Of a DNA stretch of 64,000 nucleotides, positions 25,901-37,254 are shown one piece after another. The DNA is from Onchocerca lupi (lineage: Eukaryota > Nematoda > Chromadorea > Rhabditida > Onchocercidae). Under the pieces are notes generated by a model. It was not told where the DNA came from, searched no databases, and worked only from the letters and a program-made list of their open reading frames with translations. The first letter of the stretch is position 1. The number at the start of each line of letters is the position of its first letter. Location: the NCBI GenBank assembly GCA_028564675.1, contig JAOVVO010000008.1:62001-126000 (forward strand). The letters run 5' to 3'. The position numbers were made by a program, and so were the translations under genes.

Positions 25901-28900
25901 TTTATTCAATTTTGGTGAAATTTTAGGCACTTGGTGGTTTCATTTTAATATTGAATGAAAATGGTGATATTTACTATGTATCAGAAAATATTGAAATCTA
26001 TCTTGGATTTCATCAGGTAATTAAGAATAAAGTTGAAAATATTAAAATAAGAAAAGTTTTTCTTTTGAATTTTAATTTCTTTCATCATATTATAAATGCA
26101 ATTAATTTTTTGATAAATTATATTGGTTAATTAATTTTCAAATTAAAATAAAATTTAGCAAATAAATGATGGTAATAAGTAGTTATCTCTGCTAAGCTGA
26201 TAAAAGAATAAGTTTGTAGAGATGCTTTATGAACAATAAGATAGAACAAATAATAAACAACTCATTGTTGTAATTAATTAATTAAAATATTATAATTTCA
26301 TTTGAAGTTTAGTTTTCTTCCAAATTAAAATAATCTATTTGGCAATTATGCTACATTTCATTTTTAAATAAAGAAAGGAATTGATGCAAAATCATGCGAT
26401 ATCTTTTCAGTCGGATATCCTTCATCAATCTTTGTTTGAAATGATACATTCGGAGGATCGGGAAGATATGAGATTACAGTTAGCGTGGAATTATAATGTT
26501 CCACTTCATGTATCCTGTTTACAAGATATTCTTACACCAGGTAACAATTAATTTAATTATCAATCAATATTTCATGTCCAAATAAAATGATTTCATTTAT
26601 AATATCGATTTTTCTCCCTTTTTAAATTTATTTTCAGGTGGTATGCCTTATTTAGAACGAAATGTCAATGCTCGATTTCGTTGTTTACTAGATAATACTT
26701 GCGGATTTCTGGTGCTTTTTTTTTCTTTCTTTCAAATTTCTACTATCTCTTGTAATTGTAATTTAAAATTAATTTGAATTAATGTTTATTAATAAATTAT
26801 CTCATGTAAGAAAGCTATCATTGATAAATAAAACATAAAAATTTTAAATTAAAAATTTGAATTATATATTTTATCAAAGTTTGATGCCAAAACGATAATC
26901 ACATTTTTGTTTTTCATTTATTTACTTTTTGTTGTTTCTAGAGGATAGACGTACGTGGAAAGTTGATGAGTCTTCACGGTTTACCGCATTCCTATGTACT
27001 GAACAGAGTTGAAAATCATTCTTCTGGAAACATTGTTCTTGGTTTGGTTGCTGTTTGTAGGTATGTTGCAAATAAAATTCAGTTTTCCACAATTTTTAGC
27101 TTTATTATTCGGTTTTTATTTTAACATTTTGCTATTTTTTTTAAATGCATTGTTGAAAACTTTTGAGAAGTTTCATTCAAATGCAATATGCTTCAAAATA
27201 ACGCTTTGAAATTATCATCAAACACTCACTCTGATTATCCGATTTCAAATCATTTTGCTCCTTTTTAGTCCATTTGTTCCACCAAATGTTGCCGATCAAC
27301 AACAATTGGATGATCCAATTTTGAAAACGAAACATTCCCTTGATTTTACGCTTGTTTCTACGGATAATCGAATGAAGTTTGCTTCCAATTCATATAGAAA
27401 GTTGAAAAAAAAAACAAAAATTTGCAAAACTTCTTTCTTTCAATTTTTATAATTATTTTTTGTCAAATTATTCAACATTTCAGAGCTCTATTAGAATTGG
27501 ATGAGAAGAATTTACCACATAGCTTTTATAGCTTAGTCCATGTGGACGATGCAACAAGCATTGCTGAAGCACATAAAGAAGGTTTGCTTGATTAATTGTC
27601 AAATATAATATCAAATGACCAATGACCAATGACCATCCTATTGATTTGTATTTGCCAGTCTTGCATTCAAAATTTAATTCTTAACTAAAATGTCCGAAAT
27701 ATAACAGATGCTACTCTTCCAATAGAATTAACAATATTTACTGCTCTTTTTCCATCCATTTTCTAAATTTTTTTTTTCCATCTATTTCTCCCCCTTTTTT
27801 TTTTTTTTTGTTTATTTACAAAATTTTTTAGCAGTTTTTCTGCAGGAAGGTCGAAAGTTATAAAATATAATCTTTCCAATTGCAAACATTTTGCTTAATT
27901 TTTTTTCGAATAATTTTTGAAATTTTGCAAACAAACAAACAAAAAAAGATGCAGTTTATTTAAAATGTTGAATTAAAAAAGAGAAAAAAAAATTTGAAAA
28001 AAAAAAAAGATGTGTAAAAAGTAAAAATAAGAGGAGAAAAAACAAGCAGAAAACCAAAAAGCAAATCTTTTACATAAATTCGAGAAAGTAATTAATAATA
28101 AAAGTGTAATTTAAATGACAGATGTGTATCACTTTCTATATCAATGATATATAATTGATATAAAAAAAGAAAATCTGTCAAAGTAAAAGAATTTATTAAA
28201 CGAAAAAAAAATCAAAAAAAAAAATAAAAATAAAAATTTGGAAAAAAGTTTTCAAAAATTTTGCAGTAACAAAGAATAGTGCAAGTGGCATATTAATTTA
28301 TCGTCTAATAAGTGTACGTAGTCAACGTATTTATTGGATTCAAAGTAGTTGTCGAATGTTTTATAAAAATGGTAAACCAGAAACGATTGGTTTAACACAT
28401 CGACTTTTAACGTAAGTTACTCAAGTGAATTTATCAATTCTTCTTCTTTTTGCTGATTTAAATTTTTAAAATTTCATTACAATCAATCTGGCATATCAAT
28501 TATCAGTGCCAAATAGTTATCACTTCCAAAAAACTGCAAAAAAAATTTTTTTTTAGTAGAAAAATTGAGAAAAAAATTTTATTTGAAACGCTATATAATA
28601 ACCTGAAAAGTGGAATAATTTTCAATGATAATAACTGATAATTCTTTTTTTATCTAAACTTATTTTTAATTCACTTTTCTGAGTAATCTAAAATTGCTAA
28701 AATAAAGTAAAATTAAAAACAGAAGACATATATTTGGGTTATAGTAAAAAAAATAAAAATTAAAATAGAAATCAAAAATTTATTCCATAAATCAGAATTT
28801 AATCATCAAATAAAATGTTGCTAGAAAAAACATTTATCATTTATTTTGAATTTCTTTAAAATTATTTCCAAGTTTTCAAAAATTTTTTACTTCATTACCA

Positions 28901-31900
28901 GCAAATTTTTGTCTAAAACATTTTACTTCTTTCTAGAGAAGTTGAAGGGACAATGTTACTTGAAAAGCGGACATCATTAAGGGCTAAATTGTTATCTTTC
29001 GATGATTCCTTACTGCAATCACCCGGAAATTTGCAATCCACCGCAGCACTGCCATCAACATCCTGCGGTAAAGACAAGTAAAATTGTTAACCGAAATTGA
29101 GAACTCGTTATCAAAATTAAGAATTAATCATTAATATAGAATTAATAGTACAACACCACGTAGCATCGGTGGTTCAGTGGTAGAATGCTCGCCTGCCACG
29201 CGGGCGGCCCGGGTTCGATTCCCGGCCGATGCATCCCTTTTACGCTTTGATTTAATCCATATTTGTTTACTTAAAAATTGAATATGTCTTTGCATAAGGA
29301 ATAAAAGAAATTTTTCTTTCTTTGAGATACTACATCATTATCGCATTATATGACTGGTTCAGACAAGAATCGTTGTTCGATTTCAAAGCGACATAATACA
29401 CAATTTTCTACATTGCCAGCAAAGTGAAAATTACTATTCTTACTTATTTACTTACTTAATTAATTACTTACGTACCTCATACTTATTTACTTGTTTACTT
29501 AAATATTAGAATATCATCAATGTTCGCGTTCCTGCTTTACTCAATTTAATATCAGCTAAATTTCATTCATGTTTTATCATTTCATCATCCTATTGATAAA
29601 AAGGATCATTTTAGCAGCGTAAAACAAACATTCATTATTTCGAATTTATGTAAACAGCGGCTTTTCTTTTTGTTTATACGTGTTTGGGAATTGCATTTAG
29701 TGACATATGACATTGAAAAATGAGTAATTTAGATAGGAGTGAAATATGAAGTAATCATGCATCATTGCAACTTATCGTTATCCGTAAAATCGAGTTATGT
29801 AATAGCAATGATAATTTCTAACTTTGATAACTTTCGAATCTGATATTTCGCCTGAAAATTTGAAAGAAACTTTTTAGATCAAGACAGCTATTACCGGCAC
29901 CAATAAATCGAAATTTATCAGCACAACCATCCGTAGCAACAGCGGAAGTTCAACAACAGCAATATTTATCAACACGTGGACGTAAACGGAAGAAACAAAA
30001 CATTAATGCTAATCAGTCATGTATGTTATCAGTACCGCATTATCCAACCATTATAATGCCATCTACAAGTAATGATTTAAAAGAGATACAGGTAAATACA
30101 AATGTATTTCACATTTTTTCTGTTTTCCTGTTTCTTTATATTTATTATTAATTTCATTCTAAAATCTTGAAACTTCGAATTTTTATGAAAACCTAAAATT
30201 TCTATCTTTTTTTTTTCCAAATTTTTTGATTTCAATTTTGTCCTAAAATTTAAATATTTCATTTTTTTTTTCAAAATTTCTTAAATTTTTCAACAAATTT
30301 TTTTTTTTTTTTTTGTATTCTAAAATATTTTCATTTCAGATGCAAGACGAACGACAACAGCATACCACGATTGCTGCTCGTACGAATGCCACTCGGATAC
30401 CGCGGATAACTCAAAGCGAAAATCTTGCTGCTACCACGACAACTATTCATGGAATATCGGGAACAAATGCTTCGATGATACCAGGATTATTTCAATTACC
30501 TCAAGTAATTAACAAATTAAAAGTTTTCTTTAAAAAATTTTTCTAGAATATGTCATAATTGTTGTAATTCATTACTGATAATAATCAGATATATCATTTT
30601 TAGGATTTAAGCAACTTTTCGGGATTAACGGCATATTTTTCTACGGATAATAGTACTGGTACAGTACGACATGATCAAAATTATCAGTGGTCATCATCAA
30701 CGAAAACAAACTATTGGCCATCATCATCTGATTTGTACTATCAGAATTATATGACTAATAATGCTAGTTAGTTGATTGAGTTATTTTTAATTACAAAAAG
30801 GAAAAAGAAATCCTGAATCCTAATTAATGATTTGCCATTGATTGCTAGCACAAAGATCAATCTCATACAATTTTCGTTTTTTGTTTTTTGTTTTTTCAAC
30901 AAATAGATTATAATATTTCAAACGGATGATTCATGTTGAAGTTTATAATTTAAATTTTAAGAACATCCTCAAGCAATTATCAATGATTGTTGATCGATAT
31001 ATCGTTTAGTTTATCATCATCATTATCATTTTCTCTTTCAAAAAGATAAAAAATTACAATTTATTTTTTCCATTAGATTATGCTACAACAATTTCGAGTG
31101 GATTTTATCCATCTCAAATGGACCAAAATAATTTGGTACTCACAAGGAATCTTGTAGAATATCCAACATTGTTTCCTGCCAATGATTTAACTTGTGCAGG
31201 TATTTTATTTGATTTTTGAATTGTCTAATAGAGAGGAAAGGGAAGGAGAAAAAAGTTGATTTATCTTGATGAAACCTGAAATTATTTGTCATAATTAAAC
31301 AGAAACCTGAAATTATTTGTCATAATTAAGCAGTTTCCATTCAGAATAGGCAAATATAAAGTTTACTTATCTTTGCTTTTTAGTGAAGATTATTCCAAAT
31401 ACTTAAAAGCAATGAAACTTTTACTCTCATTAAAATTAATTATATGTCAAATTTGCTTTCATTTTTTCTGCAATCAATTCAATGGTATAATAGAAAGTGA
31501 CAATTTAACTTTATTGCCACGAAATTTTGAATTTAAATTTAAATTTAAAGATATAGAATTTAGAAATATCAAATTCAGGTTCTACTTATACACCAACACC
31601 CGCTCAACTACTATTATCATCATCTGAATTATTGCAACCACCAGCTACTGTACAATCTACAAATGCGATGTTCAAATCGACTGTATTATTCGAAACGCCG
31701 GAAAATTCAATAACAGATGTAAGTTTTCAATTATTTTTCTTGATATAAGGCAAGTTTTTCATGTAAATTTTATCTGAAGTCCATAAATTTTATGGAATTG
31801 TAAATTCCTAAAATTTCATATTTCGCTAAATTTGCTTAACCTGTAATTATTGTATCATTTCTTGCTTAAATAATTTATTTTTAAAAGATAATCTTTAATT

Positions 31901-32190
31901 TTGAATAAAATAAATCGAAATTTTTGTTAGACGAAAAATTCTTTTCTCTAGAAAATTTAAATAATTGATTGATTTGATAAAAAATGTGAAAAACTGATGA
32001 ATTCATTGATGATAATTTATTATTTTTTTTGCAGCAGCAGCAGACTTTTAGTGCAACAATCAGTGATTACACTCAATCAATGCAAATGATAACGGGTGAT
32101 AATGCTGGAGCAGTGGCTAATTTTAGCAATACATCAGGTTCAACAGGTTTTAATTTAATCACAGAAGTAACAAATGCTCTTCTTGGATAA
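16973..32190 (+). CDS. ahr-1: Aryl hydrocarbon receptor, bHLH-PAS transcription factor
   Basis: Eighteen exons join in phase to 756 residues: 16973-17010, 20300-20422, 21320-21384, 25513-25691, 25927-26016, 26411-26540, 26638-26711, 26942-27060, 27269-27376, 27484-27581, 28267-28411, 28937-29077, 29878-30091, 30340-30504, 30604-30766, 31077-31199, 31579-31718, 32035-32190. The start MYANKRRQRNFKR closely matches the C. elegans AHR-1 N-terminus. The basic region NPSKRHRERLN (about 25-35) and HLH (DKLSVLRLAVSYLQ) are followed by PAS-A (about 136-250; GGFILILNENGDIYYVSENI) and PAS-B (about 298-400; THRLL at its end). The tail is Q/S/T-rich and ends ITEVTNALLG, like nematode AHR-1. The family dimerises with ARNT/AHA-1 to bind response elements; C. 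elegans AHR-1 specifies neuron fates and does not bind dioxin. Introns 1 and 3 exceed 3 kb. Exons 13-17 are the least constrained. Confidence 0.95.
17757..18010. repeat. Degenerate CAATAGTTATTGT-type triplet-rich tract in ahr-1 intron 1
   Basis: Sequence around 17.82-18.01 kb is built from variants of CAATAGT and its complement ATTGTTA, in both orientations. It opens a frame rich in Tyr, Asn, Ser and Cys, but this is a consequence of the repeat. Confidence 0.6.
21675..21765. repeat. 33-bp tandem repeat in ahr-1 intron 3
   Basis: Nearly three copies of a 33-base unit (starting CTTGATTAATTAAG) lie in tandem with only one or two differences per copy. Confidence 0.9.
21786..21957. repeat. 86-bp tandem duplication in ahr-1 intron 3
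   Basis: The unit starting ACTTTACCGT and containing GGTAATAGTTACGCAATACA occurs twice head to tail (21786-21871, 21872-21957) with scattered substitutions; a weaker partial copy may follow. Confidence 0.88.
29163..29233 (+). tRNA. tRNA-Gly (anticodon GCC)
   Basis: A complete cloverleaf is visible: acceptor stem GCATCGG pairs with CCGATGC, the D arm contains the A box TGGTTCAGTGGTAGAA, the anticodon loop reads CTGCCAC (GCC, decoding GGC/GGT), and the T arm GCCCGGGTTCGATTCCCGG carries a perfect B box. The discriminator base is A at 29233. It lies in intron 12 of ahr-1 on the same strand and is followed by a Pol III TTTT stop. The sequence is almost the animal consensus, so it is likely functional. 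Confidence 0.97.
29238..29241 (+). terminator. Pol III terminator of tRNA-Gly
   Basis: A run of four T residues starts five bases after the tRNA discriminator base. Confidence 0.75.
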
Positions 32191-34886
32191 TAATATTCAA
32201 CCAAAATAAATAAAATTTATGGTTCAAGAGGAGTTGAGTAGAAGAAAATTATTGTGTGCACTATCGAACATGGGATAAGTTTTACCCGATATTACCTGAT
32301 GAATTAAAAAGGTTTCAAATAAAAAAGCTATCTCTTGAAATCTTTTAAAGTCAAAAAAAAAAACAGAAAAAATGCATTATTGGTGGTATGACCTGAGCAA
32401 AAAAAAAAAAAAAAAAAAAAAATGAAGAAAAAATGAAAAAACTTTTGAATTAAAATAAAAGTAGATCAAAATAAATTGAAATTAGATGAAAAATTAGTTA
32501 AAGTTATGAAATCATTGTTATTTAAAGTGAAAATGAAATTAATTTTCCGTGGATTTTTCGTGGAAATAAACTTAAAGTAGATTGGAAACATAATTAAGCA
32601 TGTATAAAAAGTAACAAATCAAAAGTAATTTTCTTTTTTTTAAAAAAAAAAAATTCCGATTTAAAATAAAAATTAGAGTTTTTCTTTTTTTTAAAAAAAA
32701 ATTATCCGAAAATTTTCTTTTGATTTGACATTTCATCAATGTATAATATATATATGTAAAAAGATGACCATTACCTAAAATGCTAGTCTTTCTAATTCTT
32801 TCCTTTACTTTCAGTAATTTTAATTAAAATTAGAATCGATTTTCTCGCCTAAAATATGTTAATTTTATTTAGTAAATATTATTACTTATTGTGTATTTAT
32901 TGCAGATTTTCTCACTTGTGTATTATTTTTATGAATAAATTTTCATGTGCTATCTGCTGCTTTATTTCATTAACAGCAAAATATGATGATAAGACGGGAA
33001 GAAGAACCGGGGAAGAGGAAATCTCGGGAGATCTGCTAGTATCGGACAGCCAGGTGCACGGCAGATGACGGACGGAATGAAAAATCGGTTTAATGAATAA
33101 TAAATAGGAAATGAATTCCTTTCTCTGTCTATGTTTTATCCTCCGGCAAACAGATTGAAGGCAATGATATTTTCTTCATTGATACCGTTATCATTGCTAT
33201 GACCTTTGAACTTGCCCATTTTTTTTTTTTTTTGCTTTTTTGTTGTTATTTAAATAGCAGTAACAACAGAAGCAATACTAACAACATCATTTGTTAAATA
33301 AAATAGCGTGCTAATTAATATGATTGAAATTAAAGTGAAAATTTTCTTGCAGAGTATATTTGTTGCAAAATTTACCTATTTATACAATTATTTTTGCAAA
33401 TTTTGCATCATTTTATTTATAAAATTCAGAAAAAAAAAAGAAATATTAACATCTTATACGAATATTTTATTGGTAGAAGTATAAAATTAATTAATTAATC
33501 AAGTAAAGTATGTTTCGTTATAGTGCATGTTATGCAAAGAAGACATCACAAAAAGTTGGGGAAAGTTTTCGATGTTAGTTTACATCTCAAAAAAAGAAAA
33601 TATTGCAGATGAATGGGTAAATAAATAATGATATTGAAAAATGATAGTAATAATAAGTAGGATTGGAAGTGGCTGGTGTGAATAAAATCTCAAGATGTAT
33701 AATTATCGCCTAACATTAATTAATTACAATTAATTAATTTCATATTTGCTTTATGTGTAACTATTTGATAAATATAGTAAGGAAATTTTCGAATATTATG
33801 TTATAAATGATATGATTATTTTATGAAATTTGTTCATTTTATGCGGAAGATATTGAACTTCCTCGACAGTTATCAGATTATAGCTTTTCATTTCACTACT
33901 TACAATTCAAATATAATGCAATTGTTATATTTTTTAAATTTTAAAAGAAAATTGTAAAATTTCAATTTAATGAAAATTTTTTGCACGAAGAAATTTCTAG
34001 CAAGAGAAATTTTAACCCGAAATTTTCGTACTCAAAATATTAGTAAAATGGAAGTCTAAGTTCATAAGCAATTTTAGGCAATATTAATCGTTCCGAATAG
34101 AAAAGCAAAACAAGAAAGAAGTAATTTTAAAAAAGAATCCTGAGAATAACCGGGTCAAAAAAAAAAAAAAAAAACAAACAAAGTACTACTTCTTGCTCTT
34201 CTTCTATCATTTGGAAATCAAGAAATGTCGTGCCAAAAGTTTCAACTTTTTTTGCAAACTTTTGTAACTTAAAATACTGATTTTCTTTATCATCATGTAT
34301 AATTTTCATTACGGGATATTTCGATTAAAACAGAAATGCATTATTTGTAACATATATACAAATGATGGATAGAAATAAAATATATTTCAAAAACTGTTAA
34401 AAACTGATAATTTTGAATTCCTGAAAATTTCTACAATTTGTATTGCATTCACAAAAAATGTATGACAAAAGAAAAAATAATACAAATACGAAAATCATCA
34501 ATACATATGCATATAAAGAGATGATATTTTACGGCAAAAAAAGGAGCATTTTATAAATTGATAGGAAACAGTAAATTAATTGTGAAATATTGAAATTTGA
34601 AAAATAATTGAAATCATAAATTTAATAATTATGCATATTTTATCATTTTCATTTGTACGATTGCTGTAATAAATTTTATAAAATTTGGTGAAATTTAAAC
34701 ATATCAGGCAGGTGTTAAATGATTGAGAATTGAAAAATTTTTGGAAGAAAAAGCAAAATGATATGATTTTGTAATGAGGTAGAATGAATGATAGTAGATA
34801 CTTCCTATTCGTTTCCATAACTTGTATATATTCCATCAAGGAAGGATTGATATATTTCTCATTCTAGCAGCCAAACCAAATTTCAT
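32191..34886. other. Convergent intergenic region between ahr-1 and the PDZ gene
   Basis: AT-rich sequence with long A runs (32400-32421, 34158-34173) and no exon that can be supported. A short GC-richer block at about 32.99-33.08 kb is preceded by a plausible acceptor (TTAACAG) and has an open frame of about 25 codons, but no similarity or partner exon was recognised. Confidence 0.6.
32205..32210 (+). promoter_or_regulatory. Candidate poly(A) signal of ahr-1
   Basis: AATAAA lies 15 bases after the ahr-1 stop codon, which would give a very short 3' UTR. Further AATAAA sequences follow near 32318 and 32452, so alternative ends are possible. Confidence 0.5.
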
Positions 34887-37254
34887 CTATAATTTTAAAA
34901 CTCTTATCCTATCACTGTTATCATCATCCTCATCACTGATAACATCATCATTCAACATAATCACATGATTCAAAGCTATAGAATTGAACATTGATTCTGA
35001 TGTCGGAATTCGTGCAGCTGCTATTGTTATATTATTCGATAATACAGTAGAATCAAAGGTACCAATTTCATCATTATCAATATTATCACTAATGCTAATA
35101 CAATCATCATTGATAGCAGTACCATTATCATCACCGTTATTATCATCACCATCATCATCATCACCATTTTCAACAGTAATGCAACTGTTGCTATCAGCAT
35201 TATCAGTATCATTATCAAAATGAACAAGAGGATCAATAGTTTGCCCTGTATCACATGACGATGAGCTAACATGATCAACATATTCCAAATCAGACTCGTA
35301 ACAACAAATTCGGTGGATTGGCAGGAATTCCATTGCGTTATTCGGAATGTTTGACTCGTCGAAATTCAAAATTAAATTTGTTGACCATTTCGGATGGGAA
35401 ATCTCGAGAAGATTTGGTTTTTCCAGTGCTTGTCTCTTCAATGGATATCTGCTGATTTCAGTTACTGCTCCATGAGTTACTGGTATGATCGTTGGAATTC
35501 GAATGATGTTTGGTTGAGTATCATTCACAATTCTTCCACTGAGATTTGAGGGCATCGAACTTACAGATGAAGCTGACGATGTTTCAGCTGATGACAGCGA
35601 ATTCGTTAGCGAATATGTTGTCTTGGTAGATAATGAACGTAAATAAGCCCCTAAACAAATTTTACAATATAAAATCCAAAACAAAAAAAGAACCATGAAA
35701 TGAATGAAGTAATCAATATTGCTATACTTTACAATTGGATGCAGAGAGAAATGAAATTCGTAATGAATCTATGACCAATTCAAGTAATTGCAAGCAAATT
35801 TCCGAAAAAAAATTACGAAATAATTGAGGAGAATTGAATTCATTGTTACTTTTTTCTTTTAGCTCGTATAAATATTCAAATCTTACACTGATAACTAGAG
35901 AAGAAAACGAAAATTAAAAACAAACTGTTCAAAATTTTCTGTTCTTCAATATCAATCAAATTCAACTGATATAATTTATCATTGAGAATTTTTCGAAGTT
36001 TAATCGCTCGAGCAATTAATTCGATGCGTTGTCGAATATTTTCAAAAATGACAACCATTCGCATTTGATGATATGTACCAATTAATTTGATCAATTCCTC
36101 ATGACTCATTGCTGTCACAACATGGCCATTTATCGAAATTATCACATCGCCTAAAATTTAATTGCGCAACAATCCTATATTTTTATTACCATCTATTTGT
36201 TAGCAAATTGTCGGTGTTTTAATTTTCTTAATCTAATTAAAGCTTTTTCAATTTAATTAAAAAATAAAAGAAAAATACCTGCCCGAATACCAGCATCAGC
36301 AGCTGGACTATCAAGTTGAACATAATCTACATAAGTCACTTTTGAAGGCACATCATCACCTTTTCGTTTCAGCAGATAGGTCTGCAAAGAAAAAAAAAAA
36401 GGAACTGAAAATTGATTTTAAAGAATTTCGATTTCAGAAGCAAGAAAGTTAAAATGTAATTAGTATTTCATTTTTATTCTTTACGAAATGTAATTAATAT
36501 TTCATTTTTATTCTTTACATTATGATAAATTTTTAAACTTTTAAAAACAATCTCAAAATGCTTTTCAGGAAATTATACCGGACATAAATATTATCTTATG
36601 TTAATCATACTATCATAACGTTTCATTCAGGATTGTCATCTATCCTACATATCTACCTATATTTTTACCTGTAGAGTAAAACCAAATGGTTCATCATTGT
36701 TTCGAGTAACTATTACTGTACGTCGTCGCCGATTTGCATGCGGATTTGTGATCACATTTTGATCCACTGATACTGCATCCAATACTTTCTGAAAAACTAG
36801 TATTTAAGTTTTTTATTTCCATCTAATAACTTGACATCACTAGAATATTCTATTCTGTTGATGTGAACAAAGACTTGGAGAATTTTTCAGTGATTTTGAA
36901 ATTTATCATAGATTATCACAATTATATTATAGTGCATCAGAATTATTATAATATATTACATCACAATATAAGAATTAAATATAATATATCGAAATTTAAA
37001 AATATTAAATCCTTTATATATCTTCTCTTTCTCATAATTTTTTTTTTTTTTTTTTTTTTTTTTTGAAAGGAAGAGAAATTAAAAAACAAAAAACAAACGA
37101 TAAATCAATGCATACTTGGACATTTTCTTCATCATCAACATAAAATTTACTCCATAATTTTGATTTATCAAGTGATGTGAGTGAATGATAGAATGGAGAA
37201 CGAATAATATTCTCGAGAAATGTTCGACTAAATGAAGATGTTGACGGTGACAAT
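34887..37254 (-). CDS. Tamalin/CYTIP-like PDZ scaffold protein, 5' end not found
   Basis: Exons 37254-37116, 36788-36669, 36381-36279, 36150-35926 and 35650-34887 (TAG) join in phase to 449 residues. The first exon needs two bases from an upstream exon that was not located. The PDZ domain (about residues 70-150) starts RRRTVIVTRNNDEPFGFTLQ, with the carboxylate loop FGFT, and continues SPAADAGIRAGDVIISINGH. It is followed directly by a helix RQRIELIARAIKLRKILNDK, as in mammalian tamalin (GRASP) and CYTIP, where a coiled coil binds ARF exchange factors of the cytohesin type. The tail is Ser/Thr-rich, then Asp/Asn-rich (about 254 residues encoded in the last exon), ending VLKL, a possible class II PDZ ligand. 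The donor after KILN (ACA|GTTTGT) is weak. Family assignment is good for the PDZ-coil unit; the tail is not conserved. Confidence 0.82.
36454..36521. repeat. 34-bp tandem duplication in a PDZ-gene intron
   Basis: ATGTAATTAGTATTTCATTT and its neighbour ATGTAATTAATATTTCATTT start 34 bases apart with one or two differences. Confidence 0.85.

Noticed and set aside
29061..29080. Alternative donor for ahr-1 exon 12 at TGCG|GTAAAG
   Set aside because: It puts exon 13 out of frame with an early stop, whereas the donor after 29077 keeps 71 codons open.
34984..35281. Open frames overlapping the last exon of the PDZ gene, on the plus strand and in a second minus frame
   Set aside because: They are other-frame readings of the Asp/Asn codon repeat in the PDZ gene.
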